Source of the DNA: Candidatus Daviesbacteria bacterium GW2011_GWA2_42_7
Lineage (GTDB): Bacteria > Patescibacteriota > Microgenomatia > Daviesbacterales > UBA10151
Reading direction: 5' to 3'
Length of the DNA stretch: 11,141 nt
Assembly: GCA_000997105.1 (NCBI GenBank)
Contig: LCEJ01000025.1
Coordinates: 1 to 11,141 of the forward strand
Shown here: one piece after another, positions 1 to 6,643 of the stretch
Layout of the letters: every line of letters starts with the position of its first letter
Position numbering within the stretch: the stretch's first letter is position 1
Program-made: the position numbers and the translations under genes
Notes under the pieces: generated by a model
Databases searched by the model: none
The model's input: only the letters and a program-made list of their open reading frames with translations
What the model was told of the DNA's origin: nothing

Positions 1-720
1 TATGTCGCCATTACGATAGCCGGACCAACGGTAGCTGACATCGGACAAACCACCACCGCCAGAGCGGCCACCACAAAGACGACCACCACCCCCGAAATTA
101 TTTCTAAACCATTCCCAGGTATTGGCCTGACCTAATTCCGGATGGGCTAAATTGCCAATGTAGTTGAAACTCGAATACAGAGGGGTGCTGACTTGTTCTA
201 CTTGGATATGTAAAATGTCAGCTACCGCGCGGGCAACAGCGGCAGAACTTCCATCAATCTCATCTGCAGAGACTGCAAACCTGGAATCTCTGGGTACATC
301 TTCGTAGGCATTAGGCACTGTTATTTGGCTCCGTTCACGTAGCATCGCCAGCATTCCCTTAAACCTGGGGGTATCTTTATACATTTGTTTGCCGTTATTA
401 TAATCTGGTCTTTTAGTGGTATCAAAAAGTACCCACTCACCGGGTAACCAATCGGCATCAGGGTCTACCGTGCCTGCTTTTATTTGTGAATACAGCCAAC
501 TGTCAAGCGGTCTTTTCAAACCAGGGAAAGATATGCCCTCTGCCAATTGTCTTTTGGGAAGATAAAAAGGAGCCATCGCAAGGAGTTCTTCCTGTCTATT
601 TCTCTCAGCGGTTTCAAAAAGCCAATCCCCGGGTTCTGGAATCTCCGCGCCGAAGAAACAGGCAATTTTTTCTGCCTGTGACTTGGCTAATTTTTCTGCG
701 TCCAACACCTCAACTGCCAT
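1..720 (-). CDS. Orphan protein with DGR-like variable C-terminal segment (3' end outside window)
   Basis: An open frame of 240 codons runs from ATG at 720 to the left edge with no stop, so only the N-terminal part is visible. It begins MAVEVLDAEKLAKSQAEKIA, has no signal peptide or membrane segment, and contains tryptophan-rich stretches (GDWLFETAERNRQEELLAMA near residues 32-51; WLPGEWVLFD near 91-100). From about residue 200 it changes character: NTWEWFRNNF is followed by a glycine-rich run with landmarks RLCGG (214-218), GGL (223-225) and YRWSGYRNGDI (230-240). Codons in this tail almost all end in C or T and the coding strand is poor in A. That is what adenine-directed mutagenesis of AAY codons produces in DGR target genes, whose C-type-lectin-like domains often end in a similar GG...W...R...GFR pattern. 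The DGR reading is inference, since the template repeat and reverse transcriptase would lie outside the window. The start is supported by a perfect sigma-70 promoter ending 10 nt upstream. The N-terminal part is not recognised. Confidence 0.75.
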   Translation of the reverse strand, partial: MAVEVLDAEKLAKSQAEKIACFFGAEIPEPGDWLFETAERNRQEELLAMAPFYLPKRQLAEGISFPGLKRPLDSWLYSQIKAGTVDPDADWLPGEWVLFDTTKRPDYNNGKQMYKDTPRFKGMLAMLRERSQITVPNAYEDVPRDSRFAVSADEIDGSSAAVARAVADILHIQVEQVSTPLYSSFNYIGNLAHPELGQANTWEWFRNNFGGGGRLCGGRSGGGGLSDVSYRWSGYRNGDI

Positions 721-730
721 AATTTTTAGG

Positions 731-760
731 ATTATACATCCCCTATAGGTTATTTGTCAA
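731..760 (-). promoter_or_regulatory. Consensus sigma-70 promoter of the leftward gene
   Basis: On the minus strand TTGACA (760-755) and TATAAT (736-731) are separated by 18 bp; both hexamers match the consensus exactly. The expected transcription start falls near 724, only about 4 nt before the ATG at 720, so the mRNA would be nearly leaderless. The -35 overlaps the -35 of the divergent sbcC promoter. Confidence 0.8.
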
Positions 761-782
761 ATATCTGTAGCCTGGTTATACT
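754..782 (+). promoter_or_regulatory. Sigma-70 promoter of sbcC, overlapping the divergent promoter
   Basis: TTGTCA (754-759) and TATACT (777-782) are separated by 17 bp, each hexamer one base off consensus. The predicted start of transcription is about 789, with the ATG at 792, so the message would be practically leaderless. No Shine-Dalgarno sequence is present. The -35 shares five bases (755-759) with the TTGACA of the minus-strand promoter, so one RNA polymerase would exclude another. Confidence 0.7.
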
Positions 783-791
783 TTCTGTTAA

Positions 792-2990
792 ATGGTTCCT
801 GCTAAATTAAAACTTTCTAACTTTACCTCTTACGGTTCCGGCGTCCCGGAACTGGACTTTACCAAATTCCACATGGCTGCCATCTCAGGGCTTAACGGTG
901 CCGGAAAATCTTCACTTCTAGACTCTATTACCTGGTGTATTTGGGGTAACTCGCGCCTCGGCGAGTCTGCTGACCAACTGATCCGGCTTGGACAGGGGTC
1001 TATGTTTGTAGAATTTTCTTTTCAACTGGATGGGCATCTTTATACCATTAAAAGACAAAGAGTCTTAAAAGGCGGCGGCACAACTGCCCTAGAATTTTTG
1101 TCTGGTTCGACAAGCTCACCACAAGCACATAATTTAACCGAAGGGACCATCAAAGCTACCCAACAAAAAATTATTGATACCCTGCATCTAACTTATGAGA
1201 CTTTTACCAACTCCGCCTTTATCCGGCAGGGCCATGCCGATGAATTTACTACTAAGGGCCCAACTGACCGCAAAAGAATTTTGGCCGATATCTTAGGGCT
1301 CTCAAACTATGAAGCCTTGGAGGAAAAAGCCAAGGAAAAAATTAAGGGGATCCAGTCCGGATTACAACTTCTGGAATATCAAATTTTGGAAATTGAAGCC
1401 GAACTTTCCCAAAAGGAGGATCACTCAGAAAAGAAAAAGGCAGCTGAAAATAAAATCACCAAAGTCGAAACACAAATTAAAATCGCAGAAGAAAAGATAA
1501 AAATTTTACAAAAAGAGAAAGAAACACTGAACCTGGCTTCCGAACAAAGAAAGAAACTGGAACAAAATTATCTGGAAGACAAAAAGGAGCTGGAGGAAAT
1601 TTTAAACCAGGGGAAGAACCGCAAAAGTAAAATCGACACACTTAAATTGCAGCTTCAAAAATTACAGGGAATCAGTGGGAAATTGGAGGACCTAAAGTCC
1701 TTAGGTCAGGAAAAAGAAAATTTAGAAAAGATTAAGCAGGAGCAGCTGGAAATAGAAAAAAAATTATCCGGTATCACCGGGGAAATTAATCTTAAAAAAC
1801 AACAAGCAAAAAACATCCAAAACGAAATTGACAAATTAAGTTTACAACTTACAGAGTCATTAAAAGCAGGGGCGAGGTGCCCTACTTGCGGACAGGAAAT
1901 AGGTAAGGATGAAAGGTCACATGTGCACAACCAACTAACAACTCAAATTACATCCTTAGAAAAAGACCTATTAAAAATTAATTTTTCCAAGGAAGAACAA
2001 ATATTGGCCGATCTGGAAAATAAATTAAAAACCTTTATATTTGATCCCCAAAAATACCAGCAGATTATCACTCAACTGAAAAGCTTGGAAGAAATCCAAA
2101 AACAAAAAGAGGAAATGTTGACAATCCAGGCTACTCTACAAACTGAGGAAAAGGTGGTTTTGGAGATGAGAACCTTATATCAGAATAAAAAATCCCAAGT
2201 TGATAAATTAGAGAAAGAAATAAAAGGATTGCCTGATTTATCGGGGAAGTTGGCAGCAGTAACCCAAGAAATCAGCGCTACAGAGGATGATTTAAACTCT
2301 ATCCGCTCCGAAGAAAAAGAGGCCAGGGGCCTATTGGGACAAATTACTGAACTGATTTCCCGGACTGCCCATTTAGAAAAAGTCCAGGATCAACAAAAAG
2401 AAAAACAGGCCTTCTTACAAAAAGAAAAAGGAGCTTTTGAGGAGCTGGCTTTAGCTTTTGGTAAAAAGGGTATCCAGGCAATGATTATTGAGTCTGCTAT
2501 TCCGGAAATTGAAGATGAGGCCAACAGGCTTTTGGACCGGTTAACAGAAGGGCGGATGCGGGTACACTTTGAAACCCAAAGGGAGACTAAAACCCTTCGG
2601 CAAAGCTCAGGGCAAGCTAACGGAGAAAAAACTCCAGGTATCATCGAAACATTGGATATAATAATCTCCGATGAAATGGGTGAAAGGCCTTATGAAGCAT
2701 ATAGTGGTGGGGAACAATTTAGAGTCAACTTTGCCATGAGATTAGCCCTTTCTAAACTGCTCACACATAGAGCCGGAGCAAGACTCCAATTTTTAGTAGT
2801 TGACGAGGGGTTCGGAACCCAGGATGCAGAAGGCCGGACCAGAATTATAGAATCATTAAATGCAATCAAAGATGACTTTGAAAAAATCCTTATCATCACC
2901 CATTTAGAAGAATTAAAAGAAGAGTTCCCGGTCAGGATTGAGGTCCAAAAAGGTCCTACCGGTTCCACTTTTGAGGCAGTAGGAACTTAA
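792..2990 (+). CDS. sbcC: SbcC/Rad50-like SMC-family ATPase with zinc hook
   Basis: This 732-residue protein is the ATPase and long-arm subunit of an SbcCD (Mre11-Rad50-type) DNA end-processing complex, which works with an SbcD nuclease not seen here. The N-terminal ABC half has Walker A GLNGAGKS (33-40) and IRQGHADEF (144-152). A charged coiled coil runs from about 175 to 545 and is split by a CPTC zinc hook (363-366), through which two molecules dimerise. The C-terminal half has the signature YSGGEQFR (637-644), Walker B LVVDE with D671 and E672, the D-loop GFGTQD, and a switch histidine in ITHLEEL (H704). All catalytic motifs are intact, and the arms are shorter than in E. coli SbcC (over 1000 residues). 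Two repeat-derived peptides interrupt it: GSTSSPQA at 105-112 and LRQSSGQA at 602-609. The start at 792 fits the promoter 9 nt upstream. The 3' end overlaps the convergent gene by 35 nt. Confidence 0.93.
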   Translation: MVPAKLKLSNFTSYGSGVPELDFTKFHMAAISGLNGAGKSSLLDSITWCIWGNSRLGESADQLIRLGQGSMFVEFSFQLDGHLYTIKRQRVLKGGGTTALEFLSGSTSSPQAHNLTEGTIKATQQKIIDTLHLTYETFTNSAFIRQGHADEFTTKGPTDRKRILADILGLSNYEALEEKAKEKIKGIQSGLQLLEYQILEIEAELSQKEDHSEKKKAAENKITKVETQIKIAEEKIKILQKEKETLNLASEQRKKLEQNYLEDKKELEEILNQGKNRKSKIDTLKLQLQKLQGISGKLEDLKSLGQEKENLEKIKQEQLEIEKKLSGITGEINLKKQQAKNIQNEIDKLSLQLTESLKAGARCPTCGQEIGKDERSHVHNQLTTQITSLEKDLLKINFSKEEQILADLENKLKTFIFDPQKYQQIITQLKSLEEIQKQKEEMLTIQATLQTEEKVVLEMRTLYQNKKSQVDKLEKEIKGLPDLSGKLAAVTQEISATEDDLNSIRSEEKEARGLLGQITELISRTAHLEKVQDQQKEKQAFLQKEKGAFEELALAFGKKGIQAMIIESAIPEIEDEANRLLDRLTEGRMRVHFETQRETKTLRQSSGQANGEKTPGIIETLDIIISDEMGERPYEAYSGGEQFRVNFAMRLALSKLLTHRAGARLQFLVVDEGFGTQDAEGRTRIIESLNAIKDDFEKILIITHLEELKEEFPVRIEVQKGPTGSTFEAVGT
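1104..1127 (+). repeat. Short dispersed repeat in frame inside sbcC (copy A)
   Basis: The segment reads GGTTCGACAAGCTCACCACA then AGCA and encodes GSTSSPQA. It aligns with copy B at 2595-2618 through the common pattern TTCG-CA-AGCTCA---CAAGC, and both copies are in the same reading phase (shared S-S-x-Q-A). It lies in a loop of the N-terminal lobe between the strand ALEF and a helix. Confidence 0.6.
2595..2618 (+). repeat. Short dispersed repeat in frame inside sbcC (copy B)
   Basis: The segment starts CTTCGGCAAAGCTCAGGGCA and encodes LRQSSGQA. It sits between HFETQRETK and GEKTPGIIETL in the C-terminal lobe, where Rad50/SbcC relatives are expected to have a short turn. Its core TTCGGCAAAGCTCA resembles copy A and the repeat in tatD (6121-6143), which suggests a mobile palindromic element tolerated in a surface loop. 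Confidence 0.6.
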
Positions 2991-3540
2991 ATCGTTTTGC
3001 CCACTCCTTGTATTCCTCTTTTTTCATAGACCTGCCTGCCATACAAAACAAAGCATCAAAAGCCAACCATTTTTCCTCATACAAAACCTCCATGTCAAAC
3101 CAAAATTGGAATAACTGATCTTCTGAAGCCCGATCAAAGAAAATCTGGGTATCATTATCACCAACCAATCTCCAACTTAACTCAAACTCCTTTCGCTTTT
3201 TATCCTCAAGCCGACTCCAGGTAATATGCGCTTTTTCCATAAACCAATTCTCTCCGGCATAATCAGGCCTTTTCCTGTCCCAACCAATCTCATAAAGCTT
3301 ACTACCAACCGGGTCTTTCGCCACTCTATCATCCACTGCCTTGCCCATCTCAAAAGTTTTAATTAATTCTATGTGTGCCGGAGGATTCAATATCCACTCC
3401 AATGCTGCCTGAAGATTTTTTAGAAGGTTAGCAGTTTGCTCTCTTTCCTCTATGGAATGAAACTGTAAACCACGCTCTTCCTCAGGATCAAGTTCCTGAA
3501 ACTTCTTCTTTAATAGATCTTTTATCCGTTCTATTGACAT
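2956..3540 (-). CDS. Hypothetical soluble tryptophan-rich protein
   Basis: The product is 194 residues, not recognised. It has no signal peptide or membrane segment. The N-terminus (residues 1-50) looks helical and highly charged, and the remainder is rich in aromatic residues with nine tryptophans, for example ENWFMEKAHITWSRL and LFQFWFDMEVLYEEKW. The pentapeptide KRPDY (90-94) also occurs in the leftward gene at 1-720 (103-107), in each case after an acidic/aromatic stretch; this may be chance. The gene converges on sbcC and its stop lies 35 nt inside the sbcC 3' end, so the two coding regions overlap in antisense. A TAATAT sequence (3552-3547) lies 6 nt before the start, in keeping with the other starts here, but no good -35 accompanies it. 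Codon use and a long uninterrupted frame support a real gene. Confidence 0.8.
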   Translation of the reverse strand: MSIERIKDLLKKKFQELDPEEERGLQFHSIEEREQTANLLKNLQAALEWILNPPAHIELIKTFEMGKAVDDRVAKDPVGSKLYEIGWDRKRPDYAGENWFMEKAHITWSRLEDKKRKEFELSWRLVGDNDTQIFFDRASEDQLFQFWFDMEVLYEEKWLAFDALFCMAGRSMKKEEYKEWAKRFKFLLPQKWNR

Positions 3541-3601
3541 CGCAAAATATTACTGAGGAATTTTAATCAATCCCGGGATAAAAAGCGAGGTGTACTATTA
3601 C

Positions 3602-3832
3602 TCACAACCCAAATTGGGAGAGGAGACCTAAAGAACCGTGGATTATTGCCAAAGCTACAGTTGTGATTGCCAGTTTTAAATGCCAAGAAAAGGGGGGGGC
3701 ATACCGGAGTCCCCGGAAGTTAGCATAGCCTGCATAAGCAGTAAAAAGCAAAGAGAGTAAAGTTAAAATCCCCAGATACATAATCAGTGGTCTACCAAGG
3801 AAAATTGGAAAATATGCAATGGCCGTAAACAC
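3602..3832 (-). CDS. Small two-helix membrane protein
   Basis: The frame open at 3602-4021 carries a plausible membrane protein only in its last third: MYLGILTLLSLLFTAYAGYA, then a loop NFRGLRYAPPFSW, then a second hydrophobic helix with IIHG and the end SQFGL. Two histidines (in SWHLK and AIIHGSLG) flank or lie in helix 2, as in small helical haem-binding or cytochrome-like proteins, but nothing proves haem binding. The start is uncertain. GTG at 3832 follows a TACAAT box (3844-3839) by 6 nt, the same geometry as other starts here, giving 76 residues. The ATG at 3781 would give 59 residues. The longer extension to 4021 is basic, low in hydrophobicity and antisense to the neighbouring gene, so it is probably not translated. 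The function is unknown. Confidence 0.6.
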   Translation of the reverse strand: MFTAIAYFPIFLGRPLIMYLGILTLLSLLFTAYAGYANFRGLRYAPPFSWHLKLAITTVALAIIHGSLGLLSQFGL

Positions 3833-3838
3833 CCTTCT

Positions 3839-3848
3839 ATTGTATAGT
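3839..3848. promoter_or_regulatory. Candidate overlapping -10 boxes of divergent membrane-protein genes
   Basis: The stretch ATTGTATAGT reads as TATAGT (3843-3848) on the plus strand and TACAAT (3844-3839) on the minus strand. The plus box lies 12 nt before ATG 3861 and the minus box 6 nt before GTG 3832. Neither has a clear -35 at 17-18 bp, so this is a weaker case than the divergent promoter at 731-782. Confidence 0.4.
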
Positions 3849-3860
3849 AGATTTACCCCT

Positions 3861-4325
3861 ATGTCAGCCCTTAAAAGATTCCTCCTGCCTTTAATTTTTT
3901 TAGCTTCTTTAGGAGCTGTTATCTGGCAGGCTGAACCGCCGGGAAACCTTTCCGCTGCCACTATAACCCAAATCCTACTCTTTTTTATTCCCCTTTTTCT
4001 ATTTCTAACTTCACTCATCAACCTCTATACAAAGTTCCTCCTGAAAAGTATTATCTTAGGCCTGGGGCTTACCTTACTTTTGGTACTAAAAGCCCTGGAT
4101 TTTTTTATTTTTTTCAGTATCCCCGCTGTTTTAATTATTACTTTTTTAATTGCCAAATCCCTTAAAAAACCTGCCCGGAAATCTTTTTCCCAAAAATCTA
4201 AAATACCCCCTAAACCACGCTTGTTAAAAATGCCTGAGATGAGCGAAGCTCGCGCTGATGCACTTAAGCTGGAAAGCCCGGAACTTAAAAAGCTAAAGTT
4301 GTCCAGGGTTGTAAAACAGCCTTGA
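3861..4325 (+). CDS. Hypothetical four-helix membrane protein with basic tail
   Basis: From ATG 3861 the product has 154 residues. Four hydrophobic segments are visible at about 5-22 (FLLPLIFLASLGAVIW), 34-54 (ILLFFIPLFLFLTSLINLY), 58-76 (LLKSIILGLGLTLLLVL) and 80-98 (FFIFFSIPAVLIITFLIAK). A lysine- and proline-rich tail follows (KKPARKSFSQKSKIPPKPR), probably cytoplasmic by the positive-inside rule. An ATG 14 codons upstream (3819) is in frame but would overlap the divergent gene and precede the TATAGT box, so 3861 is preferred. A hairpin-forming GAGCGAAGCTCGC at 4244-4256 lies in frame in the tail (MSEARADA). No family is recognised. Small polytopic proteins of this sort are common in CPR genomes and their role is unknown. 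Confidence 0.75.
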   Translation: MSALKRFLLPLIFLASLGAVIWQAEPPGNLSAATITQILLFFIPLFLFLTSLINLYTKFLLKSIILGLGLTLLLVLKALDFFIFFSIPAVLIITFLIAKSLKKPARKSFSQKSKIPPKPRLLKMPEMSEARADALKLESPELKKLKLSRVVKQP

Positions 4326-4330
4326 TGCCT

Positions 4331-4359
4331 TTGACAAGAGGGAAGTAAGCACCTAAAAT
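4331..4359 (+). promoter_or_regulatory. Sigma-70 promoter of metG-tatD
   Basis: TTGACA (4331-4336, perfect) and TAAAAT (4354-4359, one mismatch) are separated by 17 bp. Transcription should start near 4366, with ATG at 4369, so the transcript would be nearly leaderless. It lies just after the stop of the upstream membrane protein, which gives metG-tatD its own promoter. Confidence 0.75.
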
Positions 4360-4368
4360 CCAACTACT

Positions 4369-5775
4369 ATGAAAAAATTTTACATAACTACTGCCATTGA
4401 TTATGTTAACGACACCATCCATTTGGGTCACATCTTCCAAAAAGTGGTGGCCGACGTTTTAGCCCGCTACCGTCGGATCAGGCTTGGTGATACAAACGTC
4501 TTTTTTTTAACCGGCACCGATGAGTATGGCCAGAGGGTAGAAAAAGCAGCTAAAGAAGCAGGTATACCCACCAAAGAATTTGCCCGCAAAATCGCCGCTT
4601 CAGATAAGGTCCAGCAAGACTCCTTAAATATCTCCTACGACAAGTTTATTGAAACAACCGACGACGACCATACAAAGGTTGCCCAGGAAATCTGGAAACG
4701 GGTAGAGGCAGGTGGAGATATTTATCTCGGAAAATATGAGGGTCTTTATTGTGAAGGTTGCGAAGCCTTTTATACCGAAAAAGATTTAACTTTCGGCAAG
4801 TGTCCATTCCACCCAACTTTGGAGGTTAAAAGAGTTACCGAGGAAAATTATTTCTTTAAGTGGTCCAAATATAAAGATTTCTTAACTGACTACCTGCAAA
4901 AAAATCCCGATTTTGTTGTCCCGGAAGCACGGCGTAAAGAGATGCTCGCTTTTGCTAAAGATATTAAGGATATCCCTGTGTCTCGTACTAATTTCTCCTG
5001 GGGGATACCGGTTACCGAACATCCCGGCCATGTCATGTATGTGTGGTTTGATGCCCTGACTAACTATTTAACAGGTGTCGGATTTTTAGAAAACCCCAAA
5101 CTGTTTGAAAAATTCTGGCCGGCTGACGCACATATCTTGGGCAAAGACAACGCCCGTTGGCATGTTTTGCTTTGGCCAGCGATCTTAAAATCTGCCGGAA
5201 TTGAACTGCCAAAAACAATTCTTGTTAACGGTTTTCTAAGCCTTAACGGACAAAAGATGAGTAAATCAATCGGTAATGTCATCCGCCCAACAGAATGGGT
5301 AGAGAAATACGGTGCTGACGCCGTAAGGTATTATCTACTGCGATATACAACGCTTACTGAGGATAGTGATATCTCAGAAGAAAAACTAATCCAAGCCTAC
5401 AACTCCGATCTTGCAAATGGGTTGGGGAATTTAGTAGCCAGAGTTGCCAAGCTTTGTGAAACTAACAATGTCTCAGAAGCCAGCAACAACTTCACTATCT
5501 CAGAAGAGGTAGCCAGCTTGATCTCAAGCTATAAATTAAATGAAGCCTTAGGCTATATCTGGTGTGAAATTTCAGATACTGATAAGTTAATCAATTTGCA
5601 AAAACCTTGGACTCTAGAAGGTGAGGAGCTGCAAAAAACATTAAAGGAGTTAATACTCCACATCAGGCAAATAGCCCACGACCTGCAGCCATTTTTACCG
5701 GAGACATCAGAGAAAATTTTGCAGCAGTTTTCCGGGGAGATAAAATCTGCACCCCCACTTTTTCCCAGGATATAA
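4369..5775 (+). CDS. metG: Methionyl-tRNA synthetase
   Basis: This cytoplasmic class I aminoacyl-tRNA synthetase charges tRNA-Met with methionine at the cost of ATP. Of its 468 residues, the Rossmann fold carries the HIGH motif as HLGH (18-21) and the KMSKS loop exactly (296-300). The connective peptide has a single zinc knuckle with ligands C128 and C131 (CEGC), C145 and H148 (CPFH), a C-C-C-H set like that of Thermus-type MetRS. Other family blocks are FLTGTDEYGQ (46-55), NYFFKWSKY (160-168), VWFDALTNY (225-233), HILGKDNARWHVLLWPA (255-271) and a helical anticodon-binding domain after about 340 with the typical QKPW (411-414). The C-terminal EMAP-II/Trbp111-like tRNA-binding domain is absent, which is normal for many short bacterial forms. 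The stop codon is immediately followed by the tatD start, so the two are co-transcribed. Intact and essential. Confidence 0.96.
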   Translation: MKKFYITTAIDYVNDTIHLGHIFQKVVADVLARYRRIRLGDTNVFFLTGTDEYGQRVEKAAKEAGIPTKEFARKIAASDKVQQDSLNISYDKFIETTDDDHTKVAQEIWKRVEAGGDIYLGKYEGLYCEGCEAFYTEKDLTFGKCPFHPTLEVKRVTEENYFFKWSKYKDFLTDYLQKNPDFVVPEARRKEMLAFAKDIKDIPVSRTNFSWGIPVTEHPGHVMYVWFDALTNYLTGVGFLENPKLFEKFWPADAHILGKDNARWHVLLWPAILKSAGIELPKTILVNGFLSLNGQKMSKSIGNVIRPTEWVEKYGADAVRYYLLRYTTLTEDSDISEEKLIQAYNSDLANGLGNLVARVAKLCETNNVSEASNNFTISEEVASLISSYKLNEALGYIWCEISDTDKLINLQKPWTLEGEELQKTLKELILHIRQIAHDLQPFLPETSEKILQQFSGEIKSAPPLFPRI

Positions 5776-6627
5776 ATGCTTATCGATACCCATGCTCATC
5801 TTTACTACGGCTCCTTTCAACCCGACCTTGACCAAGTGATCCGGCGTGCCAAAGATGCAAATTTAAAAGCAATTATAAATATTGGTACAGATTTAGAAAG
5901 TAGTAAAAAATCCATAGAACTGGAAAGTAGCCAAATCCAGCTCTATTCATCAATTGGCATCCACCCTCACGAAGCTACTCAGTATTCAAAATCCAGACAA
6001 ATGTCCTCCGATCGTGGGTCAAATGTCCAACTAGAACAAATATACACGCGCGATCCGGAAAAAGTGGTTGCTGTTGGCGAGTGCGGGCTGGACTATTTTT
6101 TCAATGATGCCATTGCGAGTACTTCGGCTTCGCTCAGCATAAACTCCGCATGGCAATCTCAAGTTAAAAAACTGCAACGGCAGCTTTTTCTAGATCAAAT
6201 TAATCTGGCCAAAAAGCTAAACCTCCCTCTGATTATCCATTGCCGTGATTCTTGGGCTGATATCTTTCTTCCTGAACTCCAAGGCACCACCGGAGTCTTT
6301 CATAGTTTTACTGCCACTGAAACCGAAGCTAAAAAAGCACTGGATTTAGGTTATTACCTAGGATTGTCCTGTATTGTTACCTATCCCAAGAATGAACATC
6401 TGCGCCAGATTATTAAATGGGCACCCCTGAACAGACTTCTTACCGAAACTGATTGTCCGTTTTTGCCGCCACAAACCCAGCGTGGCCAAAGAAATGAACC
6501 TGCAAATATCACCGAAGTCATAAAAGTCATCGCCCGGATGAAAAGTTTGTCTGAAGATCAAATAACCCAAGCCGTTTGGCAAAATACCACCCAGCTCTTT
6601 CGTCTACCGACAAATCCAGCTTCTTAG
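5776..6627 (+). CDS. tatD: TatD-family metal-dependent DNase
   Basis: This is a TIM-barrel hydrolase of the amidohydrolase superfamily; TatD enzymes are 3'-5' DNases and occur in DNA repair and quality control. Metal ligands are visible in the right order: H6 and H8 (DTHAHL), E102 (VGECGLDY), H155 (IIHCRD), H176 (FHSF) and D226 (TETDCPFL). Length is 283 residues against about 255-265 for typical members. The excess lies in two low-conservation inserts: residues 72-85 (SKSRQMSSDRGSNV), flanked at DNA level by a direct repeat, and 111-130 (containing STSASLSINSA), which holds a short palindromic repeat. Both are in loops outside the active site, so activity is likely retained. ATG 5776 directly abuts the metG stop; AGGA (5767-5770) is a plausible Shine-Dalgarno site. 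metG-tatD adjacency is common in bacteria. Confidence 0.94.
   Translation: MLIDTHAHLYYGSFQPDLDQVIRRAKDANLKAIINIGTDLESSKKSIELESSQIQLYSSIGIHPHEATQYSKSRQMSSDRGSNVQLEQIYTRDPEKVVAVGECGLDYFFNDAIASTSASLSINSAWQSQVKKLQRQLFLDQINLAKKLNLPLIIHCRDSWADIFLPELQGTTGVFHSFTATETEAKKALDLGYYLGLSCIVTYPKNEHLRQIIKWAPLNRLLTETDCPFLPPQTQRGQRNEPANITEVIKVIARMKSLSEDQITQAVWQNTTQLFRLPTNPAS
5998..6028 (+). repeat. 9-bp direct repeats bounding an in-frame insert in tatD
   Basis: CAAATGTCC occurs at 5998-6006 and again at 6020-6028, 22 bp apart, around TCCGATCGTGGGT. The encoded residues fall where other TatD proteins have a short loop after GIHPHEA. The arrangement looks like a small inserted element with a target-site-like duplication, or a simple local duplication. 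Confidence 0.45.
6121..6143 (+). repeat. Short dispersed repeat in frame inside tatD
   Basis: The segment begins ACTTCGGCTTCGCTCAGCAT and encodes TSASLSI within an extra loop after the metal ligand E102. Its CTTCGGC...GCTCAG pattern matches sbcC copy B (CTTCGGCAAAGCTCAG) apart from the central three bases, so it probably belongs to the same repeat family. Confidence 0.5.
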
Positions 6628-6635
6628 AGTATAAT
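6607..6635 (+). promoter_or_regulatory. Promoter of the GT2 gene inside the tatD end
   Basis: A perfect TATAAT (6630-6635) follows CCGACA (6607-6612, four of six) at 17 bp. The -10 ends 8 nt before ATG 6644, again predicting a transcript starting at or next to the start codon. No Shine-Dalgarno site is seen. Confidence 0.65.
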
Positions 6636-6643
6636 TAATCCCA

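Noticed and set aside
486..722. Plus-strand open frame of 78 codons
   Set aside because: It is antisense to the continuous minus-strand gene at 1-720, has no promoter and a biased composition, and is a shadow of that gene.
2390..2644. Minus-strand frame containing ACPELCRRV
   Set aside because: This is the antisense translation of sbcC across repeat copy B; it has no gene features of its own.
3833..4021. N-terminal extension of the minus-strand small membrane protein
   Set aside because: The extension is basic and non-conserved in appearance, lies antisense to the four-helix membrane gene, and a better start (GTG 3832) has a -10 box at the spacing typical of this window.
4025..4363. Minus-strand frame of 112 codons opposite the four-helix membrane protein
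   Set aside because: The antisense of a low-complexity hydrophobic/lysine gene easily stays open; no start signals and no family resemblance.
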